A stretch of 40,122 nt of DNA from the NCBI GenBank assembly GCA_010279815.1, contig QEOQ01000640.1, forward strand, positions 2,232,226 through 2,272,347, read 5' to 3'. The notes under the pieces were generated by a model that searched no databases, was not told the DNA's origin, and saw nothing but the letters and a program-made list of their open reading frames with translations. Source of the stretch: Brachionus plicatilis. Its lineage: Eukaryota; Rotifera; Eurotatoria; Ploima; Brachionidae. Shown here piece after piece: positions 23,799-35,800 of the stretch (positions within the stretch are counted from its first letter, which is position 1; each line of letters begins with the position of its first letter). The position numbers and the translations under genes were made by a program.

Positions 23799-25505
23799 TC
23801 AATTTGAATTGACCAATTTATTAGCGACCAAGTCATAGGCCTTGGCCATACAAATATCAACTCCTCTATCTTTAAAATCTACTTTATAGGTACTTGAATG
23901 ATTCTTTTCTTCAAAATCAATACTTGAACTGTAATCAGTTGACGCCTGAGACTCTCTTCTGCTGTCCGAATTTTTGAAAATTGTTTTTTTTACTTTCAAA
24001 GACGGAATAAATTGATTATCAAGGGTACTAATAAATCTCTAAAATTAATTTAATAAGTAAAGAAAGCTTTTTGATTCCAGCAAAACAAAATTACTATGTT
24101 TTTATTATGCGTCAGATTTGAGTCAGAAAAAGATGGATTGTAGGTATTGGATGACGGAATTCTATTTTCTTGGTTAGCTCGGTCTGTCTTATCACCAAAT
24201 GAATAATTATAGTTTGAATCGAACATCTGATTATCTGATTCTTCTGGTTTTAGACCTGTTTTCAGTCTAGATCTAAACGCATCCATTGTATAAGGCTCTT
24301 TGTTTTTTTTGGCAATGCTTTTAAAAGCTTCTGGATCATAACTAAAATCAACCATATTTTGCGTTTTTGCGTCCATCGGAATGCGTGAAATAATCGATTT
24401 GTTTCGTGATTCAACAATTTCTTTGGTCATGCTTGGTCCACGCTGTTTCATGAATTCTTTAAAGTTGATCTTGTGAAAATCTTTGGTATAGACAGTGTCC
24501 AAATTCATTTGCCCTTGGCTTATTTTAAAAGTATTCTCAAAAATATTCAGTGACGAAGCTTCAGCTCTATGTTTTCCATAGTTTTTGTAAAAAAGAGCTT
24601 CATTAGTGGTCAACAGATCACGTTTATGATTTGGATAGAGAAGTCTGCCTTGATGGGTAGTTGTGTTAGTGGTTATCACTTAAATTTGAAAGCAAAAATG
24701 TTTACTTGTAAACTCAGGGTATTCTGGAATAGGCTTTGCAGGGTTGCTCCCCCATGATTTAAAATGATCTTTGTTGGTTGTATGTGAGGTAAGTTTAACA
24801 TTTTTGTCCGGTAGTTCAATGCTAGTTTGAAAAAAAAATTATTTTATCAATCAAATTTTGAGTGAAGAGTCTAACTTTGATTCTTTTGGTCCATGCTTTA
24901 ATGGGGCCTTAATCTAAATAATTGAATTTAAATTAAACAAGTTTTTTTTTCGAAAAAATTGGTGAAACTTGAAGCCTTAGTAAATTGACATTTTAAATAT
25001 AGCAAATTTAATTTACCAGAATTTATTGAGGTATTTTTTCTAAATTAGTGCTTCATTTAAGAATTTGTTTAAATAGAAAATCACAAATCTTTTTAAATGA
25101 TTGAGAAATCCTACAGAAGAATCTGGTGTTATTTATAGAAGTGAAAATGTTTTACATGGAATGTAGATTTATCAGAACCGGTCTTGGGAGCTGAATTCTT
25201 ATCTTGCGGTTTGAAATCAAAATTTTTGAAAGTTTCTGTGTACAATGATGATCCATCAAATGGATGGGGATTAATCAAACTCGATTCGAAAGCATCTGAT
25301 ATCTTGGTCACATATTTTTTGCATAGTTTTGTATGCTTTTTTTTGCTTCTCTCAAAACACCTTGAAGTAGACTTTATTACAACGAGGATTATAAGATTAA
25401 ATTACCAATGACTTACCCGCAGTCACACAGCTCACATAAACACTTAAATTGTGGAAAATCTGAGAGCTTCAGGTTATTCCAGTCCGGGTTGTGAATCTTA
25501 GGCAT
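23799..25505 (-). CDS. SAXO-like (FAM154) microtubule-stabilising ciliary protein
   Basis: SAXO proteins bind along axonemal and centriolar microtubules through repeated Mn motifs. Minus-strand exons: 25505-25417 (from ATG; the exon is open to an acceptor at 25528), 25360-25156, 24913-24876, 24821-24706, 24678-24095 and 24038-23799, giving 423 residues with all phases consistent. The clue is FKCLCELCDCG near the N-terminus, matching the CxCELCxCG signature at the start of SAXO1/2, followed by loosely repeated units such as PFDGSSLYTETFKNF, TTTHQGRLLYPNH and LDTVYTKDFHKINF. The C-terminal exons are Ser/Asn/Lys-rich and not conserved by eye. The intron at 24914-25155 is 242 bp. The true start may lie in an upstream exon. 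The gene model is good; the SAXO assignment is moderate because the repeats are weak. Confidence 0.65.
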
Positions 25506-25527
25506 ACCAAAATCTCGAAATTTGTAT

Positions 25528-28045
25528 CTAAAATTGAACAAAATTTGTGAAAATTAAAGTTTATTATAAGGACAATAATTAGAAATAAATAAATTTTAAA
25601 ATCGATTAAGGTTTCTATGAGAAAAATCTTAGTTAGCTACTAAACAGTAAAGCAGAATCAGTAGCATAATGTTCATAGCCAAAAGTAAAATTAAACTTTA
25701 ATTTAAATTTTTCCATCTTTTGTTTTTATTTTTTTTAAATTCTACCAATTTAAAACAAAAAAATTTCTTTATCAAATAAGTTTATTACTTTCACTTAGCC
25801 ATTTTTCATGTTTCGAAAAATGCTTGCCGAAACTATAGAAATTTTTGCAAAGTATTAATTTTAAGTATAAATTTTATTAGTAGGTAAACAGTCTATAAAA
25901 TAAAAATGAAAGAAATTTGGAAACAATCTAACAGCATTTTGTTATATGCTGGGCATATTAATAACTAATTAGCGAATAAATTCCTTGAGCGAATTGGAGA
26001 GCTTTGTGAAAGATTTTAAATTGAATAATAAAATAAAAAATACTTTTTATTTAAATCTTGAAATTTATAAAGACTTGATTTTTCAAATTATGTTTCTGTA
26101 AATTTGAAAAGAACTATTTGTTGACAAAAATTTTAAAACGATTGATTATAAAAATTAGTGTCAAAAACTAAGAAAATGCTATTTGCCATGAAACATTTAA
26201 TTTATGAGAGTGAAGTTTCCTGTTTTATTTTTTTGATTTAATTCTAAAGCAAACTAAGCTTCACAACCCAAAAGACCAAAAAAATTTTGCTTCATTTAAA
26301 AAAGTATTTTGATAAACTTCATAAGAATTAAAGGAATACATTGACATAATAAAATTTTTGAATAGTTTTAGAATTTATTTTCAATTTTAAATCAATCAGT
26401 TTAAAATAGGCAATAGATGAACTAAAAAATAAAGGAAAAATTAATGCATATTGAATAATTTCCCTTTTAATGTAGAAAATCGATCAATCCTTAAAAATTG
26501 ATTTTTAGTCTAAAATTTAAGGTTCTATAAGGAAATTTTTATGTACTTTTTGCTTTTTTCTTTCTTAATTCTGCCTTGAATTCATTTTTTAAAATTATAT
26601 CTCCAATTTTCTAATGATAAAATTTAATATTCTTTTTCAATATTTGGTTTCTTTATTATTTTCAAAAATTTTGTTTTAAAAAAACTTTTTGTAAAATATG
26701 TCTAAAGAATTCAATGAAATATAAATAAACGAATTCGAATAAAGCAAAAGCTAAATAGCAATAAAAAACAAACACTATTAAAAATAACAAATCCATAGGT
26801 ATAACAGCATTAAAAGAATTTAAAAATTTAAAATAATTATAGAATTCAATCTTTTTTGAATAAGCTTCAAAAAAAACAATTGAAGACATCAAACGATAAA
26901 ACTACTTGAACCAAAATAAAATTGATATTAAATAAATAAAATCTTTTTTTTTAGATGATATGCAAGTAATTACTAGCTCAGCATTCCCCTTAATTTTTTT
27001 TAAAAATTTTGACTCGCTTAGTAGAAAGAATTTTGTTATATTCAGTTATCATCTTTAAATTAAATTTTTGTTTTGATTTTTTATGTATTTATTATAATTT
27101 TTGATTCTCAAATGATCTTTAAGCTCAAACAACGACTAGAAGTCATTTCTGATTTACGGCTTGCGAAAAAAAACACCAAGGACAAATAAATCAAAAGATT
27201 ACTATTTAGTATTTTACTAACTTAAATATTATTTTATTTGCTTATTTTTTTAAATTCCGGATGAAATCTCAGTCTGTTAAATTTATCAGTGTTTCCTTTC
27301 AACCTTTTGAAAAGGCAAAATGTTAAAAATAAATTAAATTGTTTTGAAAAATAATTAATGCTTAACTTGACTCTTTGAATTTCAATAAAAATAAAAGCGA
27401 AAATAAGTTTGTATTCACGATTTAATAAATTAAAAATCACTTATTTTGACCGCACATTTTCTTTTTAAATTCGGAAGAACGTCAAAAAAAAAATCCTGAA
27501 AGTAGGGTTAGCCAACTGTTATAAGAATACTGCTTCTTAAAAAGTTCACATAAAAAAGTTTTAAAAAACCAAATTAAATAGCTATACAGTTAAAAAAATA
27601 ACAGGTTTAAGGAATAATTAGTTAAGGTATAAATTTGTACAATTTAAAATTTATTTGTATCAATATTTTATTGAAAAAAAAATTTACTCTAAATTTTTAT
27701 TAATGTAGTCCTATTTGGTTTATTTTTATTACTAAAAACTTTTTATATCATAAAAATAAGTATTTTCAAATTTAATAATTCAGGTATGCAATCCAACCTA
27801 CCAAGGTTCTGCTTTATTATTTTAAAATAAATAAATAAATAAATAAAAAAAGTCTTTAGTAGTCTTTTTATTCTATTCAATAATGCTGACATGAGGCTTG
27901 AAAAGAAGGAGAATAAGACACCAATAGAAGCTGCTTTGGATTCTTTTCTAAATTATTAACTATCTATATTTATTCAAATTTATTTTCCAAGAATTAGAAA
28001 GTTTTTGTTATCAAATTATTTTCTTAAATTGGCTAAGTATTGAAA
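25528..28045. other. gene-poor A/T-rich region
   Basis: Upstream side of the SAXO-like gene (a non-coding or short first exon may be here), then sequence with stops in all frames. A hydrophobic open frame at 26662-26892 (minus) is low-complexity and begins at TTG. A short AAAT microsatellite lies at 27834-27848. CTTCACAACCC near 26259 matches the tip of the foldback element but nothing beyond it. No gene supported. Confidence 0.45.
27834..27848 (+). repeat. AAAT microsatellite
   Basis: About four consecutive AAAT units followed by an A run. An ordinary simple repeat for this composition. Confidence 0.7.
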
Positions 28046-28365
28046 CAGAGTTGTCAAAAAGTCATAAAGTCAAATTTTATGTCAAGTCAAATGACTTGAC
28101 TTAAAATTTTTTTTTTTGAAAAAAGTCATTTCAAAGACTTCGAAATAAAAATGGCCGGCTTTATAACTACATGGAACGGCAAAAGACTTATTTTAAAAAA
28201 CAATTTTTCAAGTTAAGTCAATCAAGACTTCCCAAAATTTTCAAGATAAGTCGCTGACTTGACTTTGAAAAGAGTTTAAAATTACTTTTTTTTTGACTTT
28301 TGCATAAGTCTGTATTGAAACAAGTTTTGAATCCATTTTCGTTTCTTACAAGTTGACCAACCCTG
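28046..28365. mobile_element. small inverted-repeat element, hAT-like ends
   Basis: The left end CAGAGTTGTCAA and the reversed right end CAGGGTTGGTCAA match as terminal inverted repeats, and CAGGGTTG-type ends are common in hAT transposons. The interior is crowded with AAGTC/GACTT and TGACTTGACTT motifs in both orientations, unlike flanking DNA. There is no coding capacity. I could not find a clean target duplication (the flanks ctaagtat and ctaatac are only partly alike), so the exact ends are uncertain. Confidence 0.5.
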
Positions 28366-28568
28366 CCTAATACACGAATAATGGTAGTTCTGTTAATAAA
28401 ATTTCAGTCATTTTGGTTCATCGAATTTAATTTTTTTTTAAAAAGGATATTTATTTTTAAAAATTTCTTTAATCTAGTAAAATAAGTTAAAGAAAAAAGA
28501 AAGTAATCAATATAAGCCCTTTTTGATTCAAAATTGAAATTTTTTTCTTAAAGATTTTATTGATTTAT

Positions 28569-30475
28569 TTATTTAACAAAATATGTTTTTTCATAAGCAT
28601 TTTTTTTGTCAAATTTCTTTTTCCAATATTTTCTCTGTGATCTTTTTAAAAAAATTTTATTTTTGGTGCAAAATTAAAAAAATACAAAATTTACTTTGCT
28701 TTGTCTCTAGGCTCAATAATATTTCTCTTTTGTAAGCTTTTGTACCGATCCATCATGATATTTCCTTCTGGCTAAAATAATAATTTTTATTAATAAAATC
28801 ATTAAGATTTTAAATTAAATACTTTTAATGTTCTTAAATTTCCTGTTATTTCATTGCTGAGTTTTAGCTCAATTTCGGGCTCTTCATATTTCAACGAACC
28901 AAGTCGTTTGGGTGCAAACAATTCTTGATGTTTCTGCTCAGTTTCTTTTTTGAGACGCTGTTCTTCTCTTGTTTTTTCTTCATCGTTTATTTCCTTTTTG
29001 ATTGACTTCAATCTAAAAATTTCATTTTGCTGAACACGTTGCTGTTTTTCATTTTCTTTTTGTTTCAACTGAAAAAAAAATTCATTTTAAAAGAAATTCG
29101 AAAAAATTCTTTAAATACTTTTATCTTTTCTAAAAGTTGTTTACGCTTTCGTTTTGCCTTTGTGTCATTATTTTTTTTCTCTTTTTTAACAGAATACTTT
29201 TCGCTAGTTTCTTCTGAATTTTGCTCTTCTCTATTTTCCATTTGATTGAACAAACTATCAATTGCCATCTCCTCCAGCCAAAGTTTCTAAATGTAAAATT
29301 AAACATTATTCCAAAAGTCACAATTTTTTCAAATAAAATCAACCTCAATTTCATCCCAACTCATTTTTTTAATGTGATTCGTCTTTTTTCTCATTTCTTT
29401 TTGTTCTTTTTTAAGTTTTTCTAGCTCTATTAAATGGGCTCTTAGTAACAAATCCTGATGATCATCATAGTCTGGATTGTATGAAGCACCCGGATGAGGA
29501 ACTTCGAGTTTGGGAACCGCTGATTTTGGCTGAATAGGATTTTCTGGCTTCTAAATTAAAATATTTTTTTTATAAAATGCGAGTTTAAAAATAATTAATT
29601 AATTAACCTTTGGCAAAAGTTGTTTTGTATATCGAAGAAAATTTTCTTCAATTTCATTTTTTACCGGTTCTTTTTCAGCTTTTAAAATAAATGTGAAAAT
29701 TAATGACTAAAAAATGACTCATTAATGTCACAAGAAAAATATTTTAATTTAATGAAAAATTATATTTCATCACCAAAAATCTATATTAATAATTCTTCGT
29801 AATGCGAAAATTGAATAATAAAATATACCTTTCCAAATATCCTGTTCGAATTTGGTTTCGATGATTACATTTTTGCGATCCTTGGTTCTGGATACAATTT
29901 TGTTTGTCTTTTTCTTTTTTTTAATTATATCCTTTAGAGTAATTGTGTTTTCCTTATCGATTTCTTTACTTTTGAGAATGTTTTGGAGCTTATTTTTTGA
30001 CAGTTTGACTTTTTTTTCTTTTAGTTTTTGTTGTCTTTTGGAATTTTTATCAGGTCTCTGATTTATATTTATAATGTGAGCCGGACAACTTAGAGAATCA
30101 GGTTGAAGATTTTTATAGCATTTTAAATTTTCAAGTTTTTCTTCAAGAGAAAGGCGTTTTTTTGGCGCTGGCTCCTCGTTTTCATCGGTCAAATTTGTTT
30201 TTTTTTCTTTTTGAATGAAAAAAAGATCTTCGTCCTTTTTCTCGGATATAACCCCTCTTTATTAAAAAAATTAAAATTAAATTAAATTAAAAAAAATCAA
30301 AATTTTTTTACCCGTGATTTTTTTGCTGTCTAAAATCATCAATTCCTTGTTCAACCTCAACAATGTCAGTTTTTTTCCAATTTTTTCTCTTATGCTTAAC
30401 TAATTTTTGTTTTTTTTTTCTAATTTGATCCGAAACACCGGATTTTAGAGAATCCTCTAGGTTTAAGGTAAGCAT
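28569..30475 (-). CDS. NOP53: ribosome biogenesis protein NOP53
   Basis: Nucleolar 60S assembly factor; in yeast it recruits the exosome through Mtr4 for 5.8S/ITS2 processing. Minus-strand exons: 30475-30312, 30256-29829, 29678-29608, 29550-29344, 29286-29119, 29068-28823, 28771-28695 and 28641-28569, giving 477 residues against 478 in human. Landmarks: KRKNWKKTDIVEVE near 32-45, HGGVISEKKDEDLFF, the GASYNPDYDDHQDLL motif after the fourth splice, a long Lys/Glu-rich coiled region, then RLGSLKYEEPEIELKLS, TLKPEGNIMMDRYKSLQKR and a basic tail RKYWKKKFDKKNAYEKTYF. The order and spacing match the family from end to end. Very Lys-rich, as expected for a nucleolar protein. The gene is intact and is the only copy seen here. 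Its upstream neighbour MKK-C is divergent, 1.86 kb away. Confidence 0.96.
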
Positions 30476-32334
30476 TTTCTATTTAGTATTTGATGAAAAA
30501 TAGTTATAAATTCAAAAAGCATGCCATATTCGTTTAAATTTATTAATTTTGCAAATTTAAAAAAAAACTGCAAAAATATTTAGAAGAAGCTTCTGATTTT
30601 GTCTTTTCAAAAATAAAATTATTTTTAATAGGAAAATTTTAAACTCTTGAATGATAAGCAAGGTAAATAAGATATAAACATTTGTGATTCATTATCGTAC
30701 CTAAAACATTTTTGATATGCTAACTTCAAAAATTTACACAATTAGCAACAACTTAGCAACTTTGATAGAGTTAAAATAAGGAATTCAATGTGTTAATCAA
30801 ATTTAAAAAAAATTTAAATTTCTGAAAATTAGCTTTTTCAAAGCAGCTTTTTTTCAGAAAGCTAATGCATCAAATTTTTTTGATTTCTTTTGATTTCATA
30901 CTTTTTAATTATCGTAAACTCTTGCTTGTTTTTTGCCAAGAAAAAGGGACCTTCAGGTTCAATGTATGTCTTTATTCTAGCTTAAAATCAAATTCAATTA
31001 TACAAAAAATTAAACAAAAAAGTATAATTTTTCAATAAAGTTTTAATTTTAATTTTTTGAAGAGATTAAAATAGAACTTTTCAAAATTTATTTTAAATTC
31101 TTTTAGGGAGCAAGATCATTAATTGGAAATAGGTAAATTCAGATTACTTTTTCTAGTAAGAAATGAGTTTTAGGCAAAAAAAATTAAAATAAAAATCTTC
31201 AAAAATGTTTAAGTTCAATTTGTTTTTTTAACATGAGCGAATTTTTGTTAATTTTGTTATAACTAAGAGTCTAAAAATGAGTTTAAATATAAGTTTTTTT
31301 AAAGCAAAAAAAAGTTTTGAAAAATTTTTTTATTTAATTTGATTCATTTGAAAATTGAATAGTCGTTCAGAAAAGTAGCCCATTTTCCAGAAATTTACTT
31401 TTAAGCTTCTTTTTCGGGATATAAATTAATATCTAATAGATAAATGTATTTTCTTGTGTAAGATAAAAATAATCTTTCGAACTAAATATTAATTGATCCT
31501 CAATAATTATAAACAAAGGGTATAAAAGTTAAATATAGATATTTTTCATATAATTATAAATTTATCTTTCTTGGTATTAAAGAAAATTTAGATTATTTGT
31601 AAGATCTGAGCATAGATGATTAAAAAAAAAATATATAATTTCCAGCAAAGTTTACTTTCAATTATCTTTTAAAAGTTCCAAAAATAAGTTGAATTCTCCG
31701 GTTTTATTTTTCGAGTGACGCATTCAAACTAGAATTGTTTCAAAATAATTATAAGAACCATCTAATTATCAAGATTTTTTTTTTATTTTCTATATATTGA
31801 CACATAATTTTGACGCAAGTAAATTTTTTTCTTGCCTATGAAATTTTTTTATCGAAAACATCCAAGAACTTATAAATTTAAAAAATTACCAAGAGCAATA
31901 GAAAACAAAATATTTTTATTTTTTTTATTTGTTTTCCTTTAATAAAATTTTTTTCTTTATTAAAAAAAAATCTAATAAGCTTGAGGTGTAGGTCAAGTTG
32001 AAAGCCGGAAACTCACGAGATAAATTGGCATAATTCATAGTCTTTCCACTTTTTAAAGAGCTTAATTTTGTTCCTAAACATTTGAACTAAAAATTCACTG
32101 TTTTAAAATTGCATATATTGAAATAATTAATATTTTTCATATGTGTATATATCAAATTTATTTCTTTTACATTTTACTTTAAAATTTGCATTTTCTATTT
32201 ATTTGAGCTGTGAATGTTTTCTAAAATTTTCTTCTCTAATACATTTTTGTGATCCTTTAGAACATATTTGCGACAAATTAAAAAAATTAAATCTTCAAAT
32301 TTTTATATTAGGAAAACGAACGTAATCGTAAAAA
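30476..32334. other. divergent intergenic region between NOP53 and MKK-C
   Basis: Should hold the promoters of both genes. A/T-rich with stops in all frames. No TATA box stands out above the background of TATA-like strings, and no repeat or RNA gene was seen. An open frame at 32143-32325 (plus) is hydrophobic, unrelated to the kinase, and not called. Confidence 0.45.
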
Positions 32335-34564
32335 ATGAGTAAAAAGCGTAAAATTAATTTTATTTTTAGTTATAAATTGAATATTTATTTTTCTTTAAAG
32401 CTAGAACACACAAACTTCAAATGTCTTTGCCAGTGCCCCAACCAAGACGGTATGATCATTTAAAAATGGTACTTTTTTAATTTTGTCTTTTTATAGAAAT
32501 TTAGACTTGGCAAGGGAATGTAAAATTACTATAAATGAAAACGGTGAACCAAAAGAATATGTGGTAAATTTCAATGAGCTTGAAAGAGGGGATTTGCTAG
32601 GTAGAGGACAATTTGGCACTGTAACTAGAATGTTTCATAAGCCTTCAAATATGACCTTTGCAGTCAAAGTATTTTAATTTTTAAAATATAATTTTGGAAT
32701 TTGAAATTATTTTTAAAAGATGATTAATGACGATTTGATGGAAGGCAGTGATAGTCAAAATCAAGCCATGGATTTAAAAGCCCCTTTGAAAATGGGTGAC
32801 AAATGCCCTAGTTTGATCAGATTTTTTGGTGCAATTCACGCTGAGGTAGACAAGATTTTTCATTTGGTTCCATAAATGATATAATTTTTTTAGTCAGCAT
32901 TTTGGATCTTGACAGAAGTAATGGATACATCTCTAGATCGCTTCTATTCCAAGATTTTTGCTTTAGAAATGAAAATGACAGAGATATTTTTATCCAAAGT
33001 TGCTCATGCGGTTGTAGCTGCTTTAGATTATATGAAACAATTGCACATGATGCATAGGGATATTAAGCCTTCTAATATACTTTTAAATTATACTGGTGAG
33101 ATAAAAGTGTGTGATTTTGGTATCAGTGGTTTCACAACAAATTCTGTATGTAAAACTTTCAAAGGTTGCCAACGATATATGCCGGTAATTGATTGATATA
33201 AAATTTTAAAATTAAATTTACATTAAGTTGTGTTTAAGCCTGAGAAAATTGATCCATCTCTAACTGGTGAAGGCTATTCTATAAAAGCGGATATTTGGAG
33301 CTTGGGTATTAGCTTGGTAAATATTTTTTTAATTTTTGCCTATCATAAACTTTAAAATTTTTGTAACTGGAACAATACTTATAATCACAAAAATTAGACT
33401 TAATTTATTTAATACAGTTAACTTCTTAAGATTATATTCAATTTTTTTTCAAAGTGTCACTAAAAAATATAATCATAAAAAAAATTAAAATGCATTATTA
33501 AAAAAAAAGATTTTTTAATCAAATTTTATTGAGCATGTTGGTAAAGAGAATGAGTCTAAAATTTCTTTTGCTGCAGTTCTTGATATTATGAACATTTAAT
33601 TTACTTTATGAATTAATTTTTTTTAATTTTTCTTTTTTGGGAAAAATTATTATTTAAATTAATCTAAGATTCAATTATTGCAGAATTTTGCAGAATCAGT
33701 TTATTGGTTGTACAGAGAATGTATCAGTTGCTAAAATTTACAGAAAATATTTTGGTCCATCAGAACTTAAACTTTGATATTTTTTATATTTTGTTTTTTT
33801 TTGTACCAAAATTCACAATGCAATTTTTCTGGTACTTTCGTAAATTTGTGGTACAATTTACTATTTTAATTTTCTCTCAATACTTAGAGCAGATTTTTTA
33901 AGCGAATTTTGTATTCATTTAAAAAATATAACTTAATAAATAATAATTAAAATGACTATTAAACTTAAAAATAAAAATGCAATTAAGTAAAAAAAAAAGG
34001 ATATCTAAATGATTTATCTTCAAATTACGAATCAAAATCTTTGACTTCAGTAGAACCAAAAGTTTGCCTTTCAAACAAAATACTTTAAAATTTTACACTA
34101 ATTTTAGCATTTAAAAATTTTCTCTTCCTCTTTAAAATAGTATAATTAAAGTAATTTAAATTGCTTAGGTTTTTAATCATATTACCTGTTATAAATTATG
34201 AATTAATAAATAAAAAAATTTATTTTAGATCGAGATCGCAACAGGTCATCATCCGTTTAAAGACTCACCCGGTTTACTAGGTTTAATTAAAGTTATTGTT
34301 TCAAAAGATCCACCGAAGCTAGACGAGACAAAATTTAGTCCTGAATTATGTGAATTTGCAAATAAATGGTAATCTTGTTTTATTTTAGATCATAAATAAA
34401 ATAATTTTTTTAATTATAGTTTGGTCAAAATGCCTGATAATAGAGCTTCATGCTCAGAGTTGTTGGATCATGAGTTCATCAAAAAGTATCTAGAAATTCC
34501 AAATGATCTAGAATACATTAAAAAAGTAATGGACGAAGTCAAAAAAGATAAAGTTGACTCTTAA
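32335..34564 (+). CDS. MAP2K3/6: MKK3/6-type MAP kinase kinase, canonical copy (MKK-C)
   Basis: Predicted p38-activating kinase and the most conventional of the three copies. Exons: 32335-32347, 32401-32449, 32497-32668, 32720-32845, 32894-33184, 33239-33316, 34229-34368 and 34420-34564, encoding 337 residues. The first exon is only 13 nt. It was chosen because it joins in phase to give MSKKPRTHKLQMSLP, a MAPK docking motif comparable to that of MKK6; the ATG at 32421 would drop it. Seen: glycine loop GRGQFGTV at 56-63, K78 in FAVK, helix-C segment MDLK, HRDIKPSN with D176, intact DFG at 194-196, activation-loop S204 and T208, PPE in place of APE, and ADIWSLGISLIEIATG. The 912-bp intron at 33317-34228 is far longer than any other intron here. 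AATAAA lies at 34792-34797. Confidence 0.95.
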
Positions 34565-35800
34565 TTATTAAACGATATTTACATTGGAACGAATTTTTAA
34601 TGCTGACCTGCAATTTATTTGCAAAGACAAATTTTTTCTACCAAGAAACTTAATTTTGTAAAACTATCCAATTCAGGAAAATTTTTTTTTCTTCATTTTT
34701 AGAGCATTAATCGATTTTAATTATTTTATGCTTTCTTTCAAATCAAAAATTCAATTCATTTTGTTTTGAAATTTTTCTAATATCAATCGTAAATAAATTT
34801 ACAGAGTCGATTTGTTAATTTAAAAAATTAATATTTTATTTTATTTTAGATGGATTAAAAAAATTTATGCCATTTTACGTAAGATTATCCTCTTTTACCA
34901 ACAAAATTTTATGTAAATATACATAAAAGATTATAGAATTTTTTCAGTTTTCTTATTGATAGCTTTTGTTCAGATACAGCATCTTTTTTGTTTCTGCAGT
35001 TGCCTTCTCACTCCATAAAATATTCATTTTTATCTCTTCTATTTTCTTATAAGCAAATTTTTCTTAAATCCGTAAAGTTTCAATTTGAAAAGAACTTCTT
35101 GAAATTAGCTGTATCAAAGGCCTTTTTTAAAATCAATTAAGAGTTTAAAATAATTCATTTAGAAAAATATTCAAAAATTATAATTCTCTATTTAAATTTT
35201 CGAGATTTATAAGAATTAAAAAAGAAATTAATTAAAAAATTATGTAAACAATCTGATCACTTAGATTCTTTCGATTTATTTTAAATAAAATCAACTCATT
35301 CATGTTGAAAATAATGAAACCTGATGTCTAAGACATCATGTTTTGCCAAGCAAAGTAGAGTAATGTCTGATTTTTGAAATTTACAAAAAAAAAATATTCA
35401 ACTTCTTTAGCTTGTTAATTCGAATCAGAACTTTATTTGAAGTATGTCTTAAAGTACATTTTATGACATTTTATTTTCAGATAAAAATTAATTTCAATTA
35501 ATTTTTTTTTAGCTATTAAGATCATAGTTACTTTTTTTTTTATATATTTGGAAAGACTTTAAAAACTTTTTAAAGTTTAAACATTAATTACTGTCATTTT
35601 AACCTGATTTATTTTACTGCCTAATCAGTAATCAGAGAGAAGAAAATTAATTTACCAAGATAAAATTAGCTTTTTATTACAACATATTGAAAAAATCTGA
35701 AAATATTTATTTGAAATTTTTAAAGATTAAAAATTAAAAAATAAAACAACTTTATTTCAATCTTAGTTTCAAATAATTTATCATTTAGAAAAAAAAAACT
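34565..35800. other. intergenic region after MKK-C
   Basis: 3' flank of MKK-C and of the minus-strand PLAC8 gene, which converge here. A perfect 8-bp-arm palindrome (TGATGTCT, A, AGACATCA) lies at 35322-35338. Otherwise A/T-rich, with no exon or RNA gene seen. Confidence 0.5.
35322..35338. repeat. short perfect palindrome
   Basis: TGATGTCT and AGACATCA are exact reverse complements around one A. It stands alone and no function can be assigned. Confidence 0.5.

Noticed and set aside
26259..26269. CTTCACAACCC, identical to the tip of the foldback family
   Set aside because: Only 11 bp match, with no homology inward, so chance is likely.
26662..26892. Minus-strand hydrophobic frame
   Set aside because: Low-complexity Phe/Tyr/Leu content, TTG start, no context.
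27497..27810. Possible second inverted-repeat element (TAGGGTTAGCCAAC and a loosely matching reversed end)
   Set aside because: The two ends match too poorly and no target duplication is visible.
33704..33901. Open frame inside the long MKK-C intron
   Set aside because: Phe-rich, no homology, and the flanking kinase exons join in phase without it.
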